NCBI GenBank assembly: GCA_047619315.1
Contig: JBLHKB010000088.1
Location: forward strand, 1-16,588
DNA: 16,588 nucleotides
Source: JBCCRV01 sp047619315
GTDB taxonomy: Bacteria > Myxococcota_A > Polyangia > Polyangiales > Houyiibacteriaceae
Direction: 5' to 3'
Below the pieces are notes generated by a model. The model had not been told where the DNA came from and searched no databases. It worked only from the letters and a program-made list of their open reading frames with translations. Both the position numbers and the translations under genes were made by a program. Below, in pieces: positions 6,458 to 14,197 of this stretch. Positions within the stretch are counted from its first letter, which is position 1, and the number at the start of each line of letters is the position of its first letter.

Positions 6458-6511
6458 GCGACACTACTCCGAGTGTTTGCCTATTATCGGTGTTGTATTG
6501 CCCAGTGGGCA
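6458..6511 (+). promoter_or_regulatory. possible promoter and leader palindrome before the penicillin-binding protein gene
   Basis: The 190 bases between trmH and the next gene contain no convincing gene. A TATTAT box (6482-6487) resembles a -10, with a weak GCGACA (6458-6463) 18 bases upstream as -35. Downstream of the expected start site lies TGCCCA-G-TGGGCA (6499-6511), a perfect 6-bp inverted repeat around one base. The flanks GAGTG..GCCT (6471-6482) and AGGCACTC (6511-6518) can also pair. Whether these act as operator or leader structure is unknown. Confidence 0.35.
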
Positions 6512-6534
6512 GGCACTCAGTAGGTTCCTTCCGA

Positions 6535-8910
6535 ATGGCTAATCCCACACGCACCCAGCGAGGAAAAGCCCTTCGGCCACGGCGGCCGGTGGGCAAGATT
6601 CGTGGCAAGAAGCGTGGGCCTGTTAAGAAGCGCAAATGGCTGCGGCGGCTCTTTTGGCTTTGCGCGGTGGGCCTTCTCGTGGCGTTCGTCGGATCGAGCG
6701 GCGTCCTTTGGTATTATGGGCGAGATCTTCCGGATGTCGCTGAACTTCGCGAGTACACGCCTCCGCAGACGACACGGATCCTCGACCGCAATGGTCGCTC
6801 CATTGGCGAGGTGTTCAGTGAACGCCGAACCGTCATACCGATGGACCAGATCCCGCGGCACTTCGTCCTGTGTGTGTTGGCGGCGGAAGACGCCGATTTC
6901 TATCAGCACGAAGGCCTGGATTATGCAGGTATGGTGCGCGCGATCCTTCGTGACATTAGCGAAGGCCGAGCCGCCGAAGGCGCCAGCACGATTACACAGC
7001 AGGTCGTCAAGCTCCTGCTGCTCACGCCGGAGCGTACTTTCTCGCGCAAGGTTCGTGAGCTCATCCTCGCCAGGCGCCTGGAGCAAGAACTAACGAAGGA
7101 TGAGATCCTTCATCTTTACCTCAACCACATCAACTTTGGTCATGGGCGCTACGGCGTTCAGGAAGCGGCGCATTTCTACTTCGGAAAAGACGCTGCAGAT
7201 CTCACGCTGGCGGAGTCGTCACTCATCGCTGGCGTCCCCCAGGCACCCGCGCGACTTTCGCCGCGAACTCATGTCGAGGCGGCACGCCGACGTCAGAACT
7301 ACGTACTTGGGCAACTACTCAACAAGCGTGAACGTTATTGGCCGGACCTCGGCGTTGATGAAATCGAAGAAGCACGAGCGACAGAGCCGACCATCGTTCC
7401 GCGCGAAACACTCGAAGATTCCGCACCCGAGATCCAGCGCATTGTCCGCGCTGAACTCCGCGAGATTATTGGCGCGGACGCCTATCGTCAGGGTGGTTAT
7501 ACGGTGCACACCACCCTCGACGAAGAGATCCAGCGCGGAGCGCGAGAGGCCTTGCGCGAAGGACTTGAGGCCGTGGATGAACGGCACAATTACCGAGGAC
7601 CCTTGCGCGGTACTTCAGGCGCAAGTGGGGCCGTGGAAGCGCTTCGTGAAGGACGTCGCTATGTAGGCACGTCGCTTCGGTCAGACGCCGAAACGCGCAC
7701 TATCGTCTTCGATATTGGAGGCCATGAAGCCGTCGTCGACCTGAGTGACAACGCTCGCTACGACCCCCGCGAACTCGCTCCGGCACGCTTTGCCCCCGAA
7801 GGAACGACCGCGCGACTTGTCGTGACAAGCGTTGGCGAAGATCGTGCGGAGGCACGGCTGGATCTTGGTCCGCAGGGCGCGGTCATCGTCATCGATCCAC
7901 GAACGCGTGATGTCCTCGCTCTGGCAGGCGGCTATGAATCGTCCCACGGATTTGACCGGGCAACTCAAGCGAGCCGACAGCCTGGGTCGACGTTCAAGCC
8001 GCTCGTTTATGCGGTAGGAATTCGCTCGCAGATGTTCACGCCATCGACGCTCATGATCGATGCACCTGCAGTTTACGATCAGTGGATGCCGCAGAACTAC
8101 GAGCAGTGGCGGCATGAAGGACCGGTGCCCCTTCGAACGGCGCTTGCGAGCTCCATCAATGTGGTGGCAGTGCGCGCCATTGAAGAAGTTGGCCCAGCAG
8201 AGGTGGTAACTTTTGCCCGTCGGCTGGGCATCGAGAGCGAACTCGACCCTCAGCTCTCGCTGGCTCTTGGCAGCAGTGAAGTGCGGCCTATCGAGATGGT
8301 CAACGCGTACGCGACGTTCGCCAGTGGAGGGCGCTGGGCGCCACCACGCTTCATCACGCGTATCGAAGGCCCCGACGGTGAGCCGATCACGCTGCCTTCT
8401 CGAGCTCAGCCACGGGACGTGATGACACCCGCCGAAGCGTACATTGTGACGAGCATGCTTGAGACGGTGGTTCAAGAAGGCACTGGGCGTCGAGCGCGGG
8501 CGCTGGGGCGACCTGCCGCGGGCAAGACTGGGACAAGCAACGAAGCACGCGACGCTTGGTTCGTTGGTTATACCGCCAATGTCGTGGCCGGCGTTTGGGT
8601 TGGCTTCGATGACAATCGCCCTCTCGGACGCCGTGAAGGCGGCTCGCGAACGGCGCTGCCGATTTGGGTGGATGTGATTCGCGCCGCTGAGGGCGACAGC
8701 CGCGTACTCGACTTCGCGCGCCCAAGTGGCGTCGTCGAGCGGACTATCGATCCAGCGACGGGCCTTCTCGCTTATGAAGGGATGGCCAACACGCGAGTGG
8801 AGGTCTTCTTGGATGGGACTGAGCCCACTGAGACAGTGCGCTCTCCGGACGTGGTCGACCCATCCACGTTCTTGATGGAACAGCTTGGCGGTGAAGAGAG
8901 CGCTCCGTGA
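6535..8910 (+). CDS. class A penicillin-binding protein (PBP1A-like, transglycosylase + transpeptidase)
   Basis: Bifunctional peptidoglycan synthase: polymerises lipid II and cross-links peptides outside the inner membrane. The 791-aa protein has a very basic cytoplasmic tail (1-38), one membrane span (about 39-60), a GT51 domain with EDADFYQHEG (Glu118 catalytic), GASTITQQ (149-156), RKVRE (171-175) and KDEILHLYLN (188-197), and a transpeptidase domain with active-site Ser485 in STFK, SIN (540-542) and KTGTS (664-668). All catalytic motifs are intact. ATG 6535 is chosen because the codons before it give no PBP-like sequence and the basic tail plus span starts right here. The ribosome site is weak. 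Its stop overlaps the next gene (GTGA), beginning a four-gene coupled operon. Confidence 0.93.
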   Translation: MANPTRTQRGKALRPRRPVGKIRGKKRGPVKKRKWLRRLFWLCAVGLLVAFVGSSGVLWYYGRDLPDVAELREYTPPQTTRILDRNGRSIGEVFSERRTVIPMDQIPRHFVLCVLAAEDADFYQHEGLDYAGMVRAILRDISEGRAAEGASTITQQVVKLLLLTPERTFSRKVRELILARRLEQELTKDEILHLYLNHINFGHGRYGVQEAAHFYFGKDAADLTLAESSLIAGVPQAPARLSPRTHVEAARRRQNYVLGQLLNKRERYWPDLGVDEIEEARATEPTIVPRETLEDSAPEIQRIVRAELREIIGADAYRQGGYTVHTTLDEEIQRGAREALREGLEAVDERHNYRGPLRGTSGASGAVEALREGRRYVGTSLRSDAETRTIVFDIGGHEAVVDLSDNARYDPRELAPARFAPEGTTARLVVTSVGEDRAEARLDLGPQGAVIVIDPRTRDVLALAGGYESSHGFDRATQASRQPGSTFKPLVYAVGIRSQMFTPSTLMIDAPAVYDQWMPQNYEQWRHEGPVPLRTALASSINVVAVRAIEEVGPAEVVTFARRLGIESELDPQLSLALGSSEVRPIEMVNAYATFASGGRWAPPRFITRIEGPDGEPITLPSRAQPRDVMTPAEAYIVTSMLETVVQEGTGRRARALGRPAAGKTGTSNEARDAWFVGYTANVVAGVWVGFDDNRPLGRREGGSRTALPIWVDVIRAAEGDSRVLDFARPSGVVERTIDPATGLLAYEGMANTRVEVFLDGTEPTETVRSPDVVDPSTFLMEQLGGEESAP

Positions 8911-10160
8911 GCTCGCGTTCTTTGTCTAAACTGCTGTCGTTGAAGCTGCTGTGTGCCCTTGGCTTGGTCGCAGGGCTCTCCTCGGCGGATACGCGCGCGC
9001 AGCCGTCGGCAAGTTCTGGGCTTCAGGAGGTGTGCGAAACGCTCCGCCGCCTTGGTGACGACAACCCAGGCGCAAGAGCGCAGGTGATCTCTGAGTGGCC
9101 AACGTCGAGTCCTCGCGGAGCTGCACTCGCAACACGTCTTCAAGAGTGTGTGGGTCCGGAGACGGACGTGGACCCTCGCGAGCTTCACCTCCGGGTGGAG
9201 GGCGCGACGCTCGTTGCTGAGCTTAGTGTTCGACGTAGCTACTCATGGCTGTGGCGCTTCTTCGGGTTTGCGCCGACCATTCCCGCGGTGCGCGTGACGC
9301 TCGACGCCGAACTCCGCACATATGTCGCCCAACGTCCGATGCTGCGACGTGGTGCGGTCGTCGCGCGCTCTCTTGTCCTGCCAGGTCGTGGATACACTGG
9401 GATCGCTAGCGATGATGGCCTGGTCCTACTCGCGGCACCTCAGGAACTCCGGACCATGCGCTACGCCGTTCGCCGTGGCCGCCCCGTGCTTGTCGGTGAA
9501 GAGCGATTGACGGTTCCTCCGCCGCCTCAAGGTCGTCGAGACACTTTTTCGCGAACAAGCGACGGCTTTTTTTGGCACCGTGGCGGGAGCTTGCAGGAGG
9601 TTCGGCTCTCGCCACTTGGCCTCGATGCGGTGAACTCCCCATGTGAGGAAGGCGCGTTTCCCTTCGCGGATGCATGTGCTTATTGGGCCATCGGACGTGA
9701 CTACTTCGATTCGCGGCTCGCCACGCGCGCGAATATGGTGCCGCCAGAACGAGCGCCGATGAGTTTCTACACGCGTTCGCGGCGCGTTGTGCGGCGGGTC
9801 GACGGCAGCGCTGACCCGGTTGAAGTCGTGGTATCGCCGCGGGGGCGCATTGTGGCGCGGACTGGATCGCGAAGCGTGGGCGTCGCAGGATACGGTGCTG
9901 CTCTTGCTTCGGCAGATATCGACCAAGATGGTTCTCTCGAAGTGTTCGCGAGCCTTGATTCACCTGTGGGTGAAGGCGATCGACTTCACATTATTCGCGT
10001 ACGACCCGATGGTTCACTGATTCGGATTTGGATGTCGGAGCCAGTAGAAGGGAGCATTCTGCTCGCCACGGCGGCGGACCTCGACGCCGACGGTTTTGAA
10101 GAGTTCGTGGCCGTGGAAGAGGTCGAGGGCGAAAACGCTCGACTGTGGATTGTGCGATGA
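8907..10160 (+). CDS. secreted protein with C-terminal FG-GAP/VCBS-like calcium-type repeats
   Basis: 417-aa predicted exported protein of unknown function. The basic N-terminus (SSRSLSKLLSLK) and hydrophobic core (about 11-24) make a Sec signal peptide, with likely cleavage near TRAQ (29-32). Two DxDxDG units occur near the end: DIDQDGSLEV (337-346) and DLDADGFEEF (391-400), each preceded by Ala-rich strands as in FG-GAP/VCBS beta-propeller blades. The middle is Arg-rich and beta-like, with no family recognised; cysteines at about 246 and 257 could form a disulfide. GTG 8907 overlaps the PBP stop codon by 4 bp and the stop overlaps the next ATG by 4 bp, so all are translated from one message. 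Expected in the periplasm beside the PBP; a structural or ligand-binding role is inferred. Confidence 0.75.
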   Translation: MSSRSLSKLLSLKLLCALGLVAGLSSADTRAQPSASSGLQEVCETLRRLGDDNPGARAQVISEWPTSSPRGAALATRLQECVGPETDVDPRELHLRVEGATLVAELSVRRSYSWLWRFFGFAPTIPAVRVTLDAELRTYVAQRPMLRRGAVVARSLVLPGRGYTGIASDDGLVLLAAPQELRTMRYAVRRGRPVLVGEERLTVPPPPQGRRDTFSRTSDGFFWHRGGSLQEVRLSPLGLDAVNSPCEEGAFPFADACAYWAIGRDYFDSRLATRANMVPPERAPMSFYTRSRRVVRRVDGSADPVEVVVSPRGRIVARTGSRSVGVAGYGAALASADIDQDGSLEVFASLDSPVGEGDRLHIIRVRPDGSLIRIWMSEPVEGSILLATAADLDADGFEEFVAVEEVEGENARLWIVR

Positions 10161-11476
10161 AACGTCCTTTTGCCGTCGTCGCTTTCCTCTGCGCATCTGC
10201 TGCGTGTGTTGTGCTTGCGGCGCTGCCTTCCGCATACGGTGGGGCTTTACGCCTTTCGGCGACGGGTCCCATCGCGCTGCCTCATCCGGCCCAGCGGGAA
10301 ACGCCGTTTGAGTCGGCGCTTTCCGCCGCGGTGTACGACAAGCTCAATGAGATCCTCACCGTCGAGATGGATGGCACGCGAGTCACTCTGCGCTTTCGCG
10401 CCGGAGTCGTTCGACACGACCGTCGTCCGCTGCGCATTGGCGAGCTTCAACGTTCATTGCGACGCCTGGACCGGACAAACGCCCGACATTGGCTTGCGCC
10501 CATCGCACGACGGAATGGAGCGCTTCAGATGCAAATCCAGGATGACGCGTTGGTCGTAGAGTTGCGCCAAGAGGGCGTGGATGTACATCGATGGCTGCGG
10601 GCTGCACCGCTGGCATTCGTCGTCTCACCAGGCACGGGTACGGGCCCGTTTCGCCCGCGCGTCGTACGGGATGAGTTGCGACTCTTTCAGTACCGGAGCG
10701 CGTTTCGTGGCGCTCCCTACCTTCAGCGAATCCACGTTGTGCCCCACGCTGACCGTGAAGGGGAACTGCGAGCCTTGATGCTTGGACAACTGGACGGCTC
10801 ATGGTCCGGAGTCAGCCTCTATGACACTTCGCCACCACATCCGATGAGTGAGCACACGCTTGGATCACACGCGGCTGTTCTGCTGGTAGGCACGCGTTCA
10901 CGAAGCCAGGAGCTCGCGGCGCTGGGCGCGGCCCTCGACCGTCGACGTCTCGCACGTGTTGGGCTCTCGCCGGCGGATCACTTTGCGGAGTTGCCGGCGC
11001 CGAATCCAAGTGGTCGCGCTGTGCCTCGTGGTGGCCGCTCCTTGGCCTATCGCGCTGGCGACGAGTTCGCGGCGGCGCTCGCTCAGGCGATGGCGGCCCG
11101 CTTTGACGAGGAAGGTTGGTCGATTCGACCAAGGAGTATTCCTCCGTCGCAGTGGCGAACGGCGGCGAGCCGCTACGACTATCGCATCGCTCAGGTTGTG
11201 CCGGGCCTGGAGGGGTCGTCGTTCCTCTTGGCAGATGCGTTTGCCGAGACGGGTGACAACGCACGAGCGGAAGCCCTCGTTCGTTCAGGTCTAAACGCGG
11301 GCGAAGCCGTCGATGCCCAGGCGGAGGCACTTCAGTTGTCCGCGCTTGTGCTGGGGTGGCGCCCGGCGACGCTTCATCTGGATGCCGATGTGCATGGTTT
11401 TGAGTCCGACGAGCGCGGCGACTTACGTCTCGAACGACTCCATTGGCGCCGGGCCCGAATCGAGGCCCCTCGATGA
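10157..11476 (+). CDS. shortened family-5 solute-binding protein (SBP_bac_5-like), exported
   Basis: Resembles oligopeptide/dipeptide-type binding proteins that capture ligands in the periplasm. Signal peptide at 1-27 (MKRPFAVVAFLCASAAC then a hydrophobic stretch). Family hallmarks are degenerate but in order: VYDKLNEI (59-66), VTLRFRAGVVRHDRRPL (76-92, compare 'w.f.LR.gvkFHDG.p'), GTGPFRP (161-167, compare 'GTGPY'), FRGAPYLQRIHVVPHAD (183-199) and LMLGQLDG (207-214). At 439 aa it is about 60-100 residues shorter than usual members, and no permease or ATPase gene is nearby. ATG 10157 (ATGA overlap with the previous stop) is preferred over an earlier in-frame GTG at 10145. The gene overlaps the kinase gene by 4 bp, so a receptor role feeding the kinase is more likely than transport; this is inference. 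Confidence 0.72.
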   Translation: MKRPFAVVAFLCASAACVVLAALPSAYGGALRLSATGPIALPHPAQRETPFESALSAAVYDKLNEILTVEMDGTRVTLRFRAGVVRHDRRPLRIGELQRSLRRLDRTNARHWLAPIARRNGALQMQIQDDALVVELRQEGVDVHRWLRAAPLAFVVSPGTGTGPFRPRVVRDELRLFQYRSAFRGAPYLQRIHVVPHADREGELRALMLGQLDGSWSGVSLYDTSPPHPMSEHTLGSHAAVLLVGTRSRSQELAALGAALDRRRLARVGLSPADHFAELPAPNPSGRAVPRGGRSLAYRAGDEFAAALAQAMAARFDEEGWSIRPRSIPPSQWRTAASRYDYRIAQVVPGLEGSSFLLADAFAETGDNARAEALVRSGLNAGEAVDAQAEALQLSALVLGWRPATLHLDADVHGFESDERGDLRLERLHWRRARIEAPR

Positions 11477-13218
11477 GCCTTCGCGCCCGCCTCATTGTCT
11501 TCTTTCTCATCGCGGCCTTTGTCCCGTTGGGCGCTTTGGGTCTCGTGGTTCGGACCAGCCTCATCAAGGGTCTCGAAGAGGACCACGTGCGACGTCTCGC
11601 GATACGGGTGGCCTCGGCGCAGCGAGTCATCGAGGAGCGCGCGGAGGAAGACCGTCAGGCGACGCAGGCTCTCTGTCGGCATGAACCTGTGGTGGACCGC
11701 GTGCTACTACAGGTCGCCGCAGATCGCTTCGGTCCAAACGAGGAGCAGGCCCTCGTTCGGCTTCTTCCGGCGCTGATGCATGGCCGCGGGTTTGACACAC
11801 TGCACTTGCTTCAAGTGAGCGGACAGCGCGGGCGCGTGCTCGGTGCAGGGCACTATCCAGGTGAATCGGGCGCGCTGAGAGTTGGGTTGCTGAATGCGCT
11901 CATGGCGCACGAGGGCCAGCTCTTTGTGCATAACGTACGCATTCAAGGCGAAGACGGTCCTGCAGACCACCAGGTGCTCTTGAGTGGCTGCGTCGAACAG
12001 CGCGATGGAGCCACGATCGCGGTGTTGACCGGACGTCGTCTTGATGACGCGGTCAGCGAAGATCTTCTGGGGGATGTTTCGCCAGTGCACTTTGCCCTCG
12101 TTCGTGGAGACGAGAGTCCAGAGCTCTTGGGCAGTGGCGCACCGACGGAAGTGCACCGCTTCGCCGATTCGGACATTCGCCTCTTGGCCAATATCGATGA
12201 CGAGCCGCTACAAAGCGAAATCGCTTCGCTGAAACTTCGCTCACTCTACGTGGCGGGTGCAGCGCTGGCACTAGCGCTCCTGATGGCGGTCCTGCTCACG
12301 TGGACGTTGACCCGCCCCCTCGAAGAGCTTCAAGCCGCGGCGAAGCGAGTGGCTGGCGGCGATCTTGAGTCACGTGTCGAAGTGACCCGCCGAGACGAAG
12401 TCGGCAATGCGATGACGGCCTTCAACGAGATGACGCGGGAACTGGCAGTGACGCGAGAGAAGCTTCTGCGAGCGGAGCGTATTGCGGCTTGGCGCGAAGT
12501 GGCTCGGCGAATTGCGCACGAGATCAAGAATCCGCTCCAGCCCATTCAGATGGAGATCGAGACCATGCGTAAGTTGCACGCACGTGGTCATCCCAGCTTT
12601 GACGAAGAGTTCGGTCCATCTACGCTGTTGGTTCTCGACGAGGTGAAACGCCTCAACAACATGGTGACGGAGTTCAGCCGCTTTGCGCGACTTCCGCCGC
12701 CGCGACCTGTGCTCCAAGATATACTGGATGTCGTCACGCATGTGGTCAGCCTTCATGAAGGTGGAGAGGTCAGTGTGGTCCAGGACGCTGAGAGCGTGAT
12801 GCTTCGTTTTGACAGCGAACAGCTGACCCAGGTTCTTATGAACTTGGTGCAGAACGGCGCGGACGCAGCGATGGCGCGCCACGGGGACAGTGGCGGGTCG
12901 GTTCGCGTCACGCTTCGCCCCCTCGAAGAGGAGTCCATCAAGGGGGCTGAACTGCGGATCGAAGACAACGGCACTGGTATCTCCGCGGCGGACCGACTGC
13001 GTGTGTTCGAGCCGTACTTTACGACGAAAGCGAAAGGCACCGGGCTTGGTCTCGCCATCGTGCATCGCATCGTGGGTGATCATGGGGGCACCATAGACAT
13101 CGAGGACGGTCTTGATGGCGGCGCGGCGTTTGTGATTCGTCTGCCGGAGGCTGGGCCGCCGGCCGCCATCGTGGCGAGCTTGTCCGATGCCTCTTTACCA
13201 CTGGGGCGTGCGCAGTAA
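11473..13218 (+). CDS. membrane sensor histidine kinase, NtrY-like
   Basis: Autophosphorylating sensor of a two-component pair. The 581-aa protein has a first membrane span at about 7-27, a periplasmic domain of about 230 residues (28-255), a second span (about 258-279), a HAMP linker (280-335, with RPLEELQAAAKRVAGGDLES), a HisKA dimerisation helix with RIAHEIKNPLQP (His349 is the phosphoacceptor) and a HATPase domain: N box NLVQNGADA (457-465), DNGTGI (498-503), FEPYFTTK (512-519) and GTGLGL (522-527). The 'AWREVARRIAHEIKNPLQPI' sequence is typical of NtrY-type kinases. All catalytic residues are present. ATG 11473 overlaps the SBP-like gene stop by 4 bp. No response regulator follows; the next gene converges after 20 bp, so the partner must be encoded elsewhere. 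Confidence 0.93.
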   Translation: MSLRARLIVFFLIAAFVPLGALGLVVRTSLIKGLEEDHVRRLAIRVASAQRVIEERAEEDRQATQALCRHEPVVDRVLLQVAADRFGPNEEQALVRLLPALMHGRGFDTLHLLQVSGQRGRVLGAGHYPGESGALRVGLLNALMAHEGQLFVHNVRIQGEDGPADHQVLLSGCVEQRDGATIAVLTGRRLDDAVSEDLLGDVSPVHFALVRGDESPELLGSGAPTEVHRFADSDIRLLANIDDEPLQSEIASLKLRSLYVAGAALALALLMAVLLTWTLTRPLEELQAAAKRVAGGDLESRVEVTRRDEVGNAMTAFNEMTRELAVTREKLLRAERIAAWREVARRIAHEIKNPLQPIQMEIETMRKLHARGHPSFDEEFGPSTLLVLDEVKRLNNMVTEFSRFARLPPPRPVLQDILDVVTHVVSLHEGGEVSVVQDAESVMLRFDSEQLTQVLMNLVQNGADAAMARHGDSGGSVRVTLRPLEEESIKGAELRIEDNGTGISAADRLRVFEPYFTTKAKGTGLGLAIVHRIVGDHGGTIDIEDGLDGGAAFVIRLPEAGPPAAIVASLSDASLPLGRAQ

Positions 13219-13238
13219 CTTCCTTCGGGAGAGAGCCC

Positions 13239-14111
13239 TCAAAGAGCTCGGTAGGCGAGCCACGTAAGCTCCGTCAGAAGCGCGTCGTCGTCTCCGACAA
13301 TGGTGTCGCCCATCACAGTGCCCTCGCCGAACTTCGCGAGGGTGGACTCTTCGACGATGGTTTCGTCGAGCAAGACCGTAAAGAGGCCGCCAAGAATGAA
13401 GAGCTCAACGCGGGTACCGTCGGCTAACCCGGTCGTGTTGGGGACGCGAACGTTGAACCCGTCTTCGCTCGGCAAGGCTTCGGGGCCGAGGGCGTAGATG
13501 CCGTCGAGGTTCATGCCTTCGCCGAAGCATGGGCTGTCGACGCGTCTTGCGCCGATCTCTTCGTACCGACCAAAGAATCGTTCGGGCACAATGTTCGTCA
13601 GCACCAGGCCATCGCCGATGGTCACTTCGCGAGGCGCTAGCTCGTCACCGATGGGCGGCAGCGCGACGTCGTCGAGTTCGTAAACCACGATGTCGACGGG
13701 GTGCTCGTAGACGCCGTCTTCGACGGCGAGGTCAACGGGGCAGTAGCTGGTAGCGACGCGATCGATTGGGCTTGTGGCGCGCAGGGCGATTCGGTCGATG
13801 CATCGGTTGTCTTCCCCTACAGGACGGACCCACCAGCCGTTCGCATCGCTGAGTGCCGGGGAGAGGCAGACGAAGTTGCCGTCCGTGACGTGGATGCAGA
13901 GCTGGGCTCGGCCTCCTTCGACGGCGTTGCCTTCGTCGTCCACAATGCGGCCGGTGATCGCCGCGGTGTAGTCACCGGTGCAGTCGACGCCGCCGCTGAG
14001 GTCGAGGTTTTGAAGCTCGGCGAACTCCGGAGCCGGAGGCCGTGTAGGTGCATCCACGGAGGTGCAGCCCATGGCTAAGACGAGCGACATGAAGCCAAAA
14101 GACGAACGCAT
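13239..14111 (-). CDS. predicted lipoprotein with carboxypeptidase-regulatory-like domain
   Basis: 290-aa exported lipoprotein of unknown function. The short signal MRSSFGFMSLVLAMGC puts the lipidated Cys at 16. The mature protein starts with a Pro-rich linker, followed by a beta-sandwich (about 48-125) containing ITGRIVDDEGNAVEGGRAQ and LSDANGWWVRPV, the pattern of carboxypeptidase-D regulatory-like (transthyretin-type) domains that extend secreted proteins. Cysteines at 44, 72, 82, 104 and 124 may form disulfides. The rest (130-290) is acidic and beta-rich, with no recognised family. ATG 14111 is chosen because it sits directly before the signal peptide; the longer in-frame opening to 14357 overlaps the upstream gene and encodes no plausible leader. 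It converges with the kinase gene and follows the GNAT-like gene by 79 bp. Confidence 0.8.
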   Translation of the reverse strand: MRSSFGFMSLVLAMGCTSVDAPTRPPAPEFAELQNLDLSGGVDCTGDYTAAITGRIVDDEGNAVEGGRAQLCIHVTDGNFVCLSPALSDANGWWVRPVGEDNRCIDRIALRATSPIDRVATSYCPVDLAVEDGVYEHPVDIVVYELDDVALPPIGDELAPREVTIGDGLVLTNIVPERFFGRYEEIGARRVDSPCFGEGMNLDGIYALGPEALPSEDGFNVRVPNTTGLADGTRVELFILGGLFTVLLDETIVEESTLAKFGEGTVMGDTIVGDDDALLTELTWLAYRAL

Positions 14112-14183
14112 ACCCGCAGTATGCGCGATGACGCGATATGTAACGGAGCCCTTTGAAGAATCCGTCAGTTTATGCGTGGAATC

Positions 14184-14197
14184 CGGCTGCTCAGCCG
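14184..14197 (-). terminator. short GC-rich palindrome at the end of the GNAT-like gene
   Basis: CGGCTG-CT-CAGCCG is a perfect 6-bp inverted repeat that includes the stop codon of the minus-strand gene ending at 14191. The two-base centre means the actual loop would be larger. No T tract follows on the minus strand, so it may be only a weak terminator or processing site, or may have no function. The remaining bases to 14112 show no strong promoter for the lipoprotein gene. Confidence 0.25.

Noticed and set aside
6424..6534. Earlier start for the penicillin-binding protein
   Set aside because: The 37 extra residues include Cys and polar sequence unlike a PBP tail, and promoter-like elements lie in this stretch.
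7681..8475. 264-codon minus-strand open frame inside the PBP gene
   Set aside because: It is antisense to the transpeptidase domain with intact STFK and SxN motifs; it is rich in Arg/His/Ser in the manner of shadow frames.
10812..11630. 272-codon minus-strand open frame across the SBP-like and kinase genes
   Set aside because: It spans two real coupled genes and reads as Arg/Pro-rich low-complexity sequence.
13220..13231. Short TTCG-loop hairpin between the converging kinase and lipoprotein genes
   Set aside because: Only four weak pairs and no T tract; too small to call a terminator.
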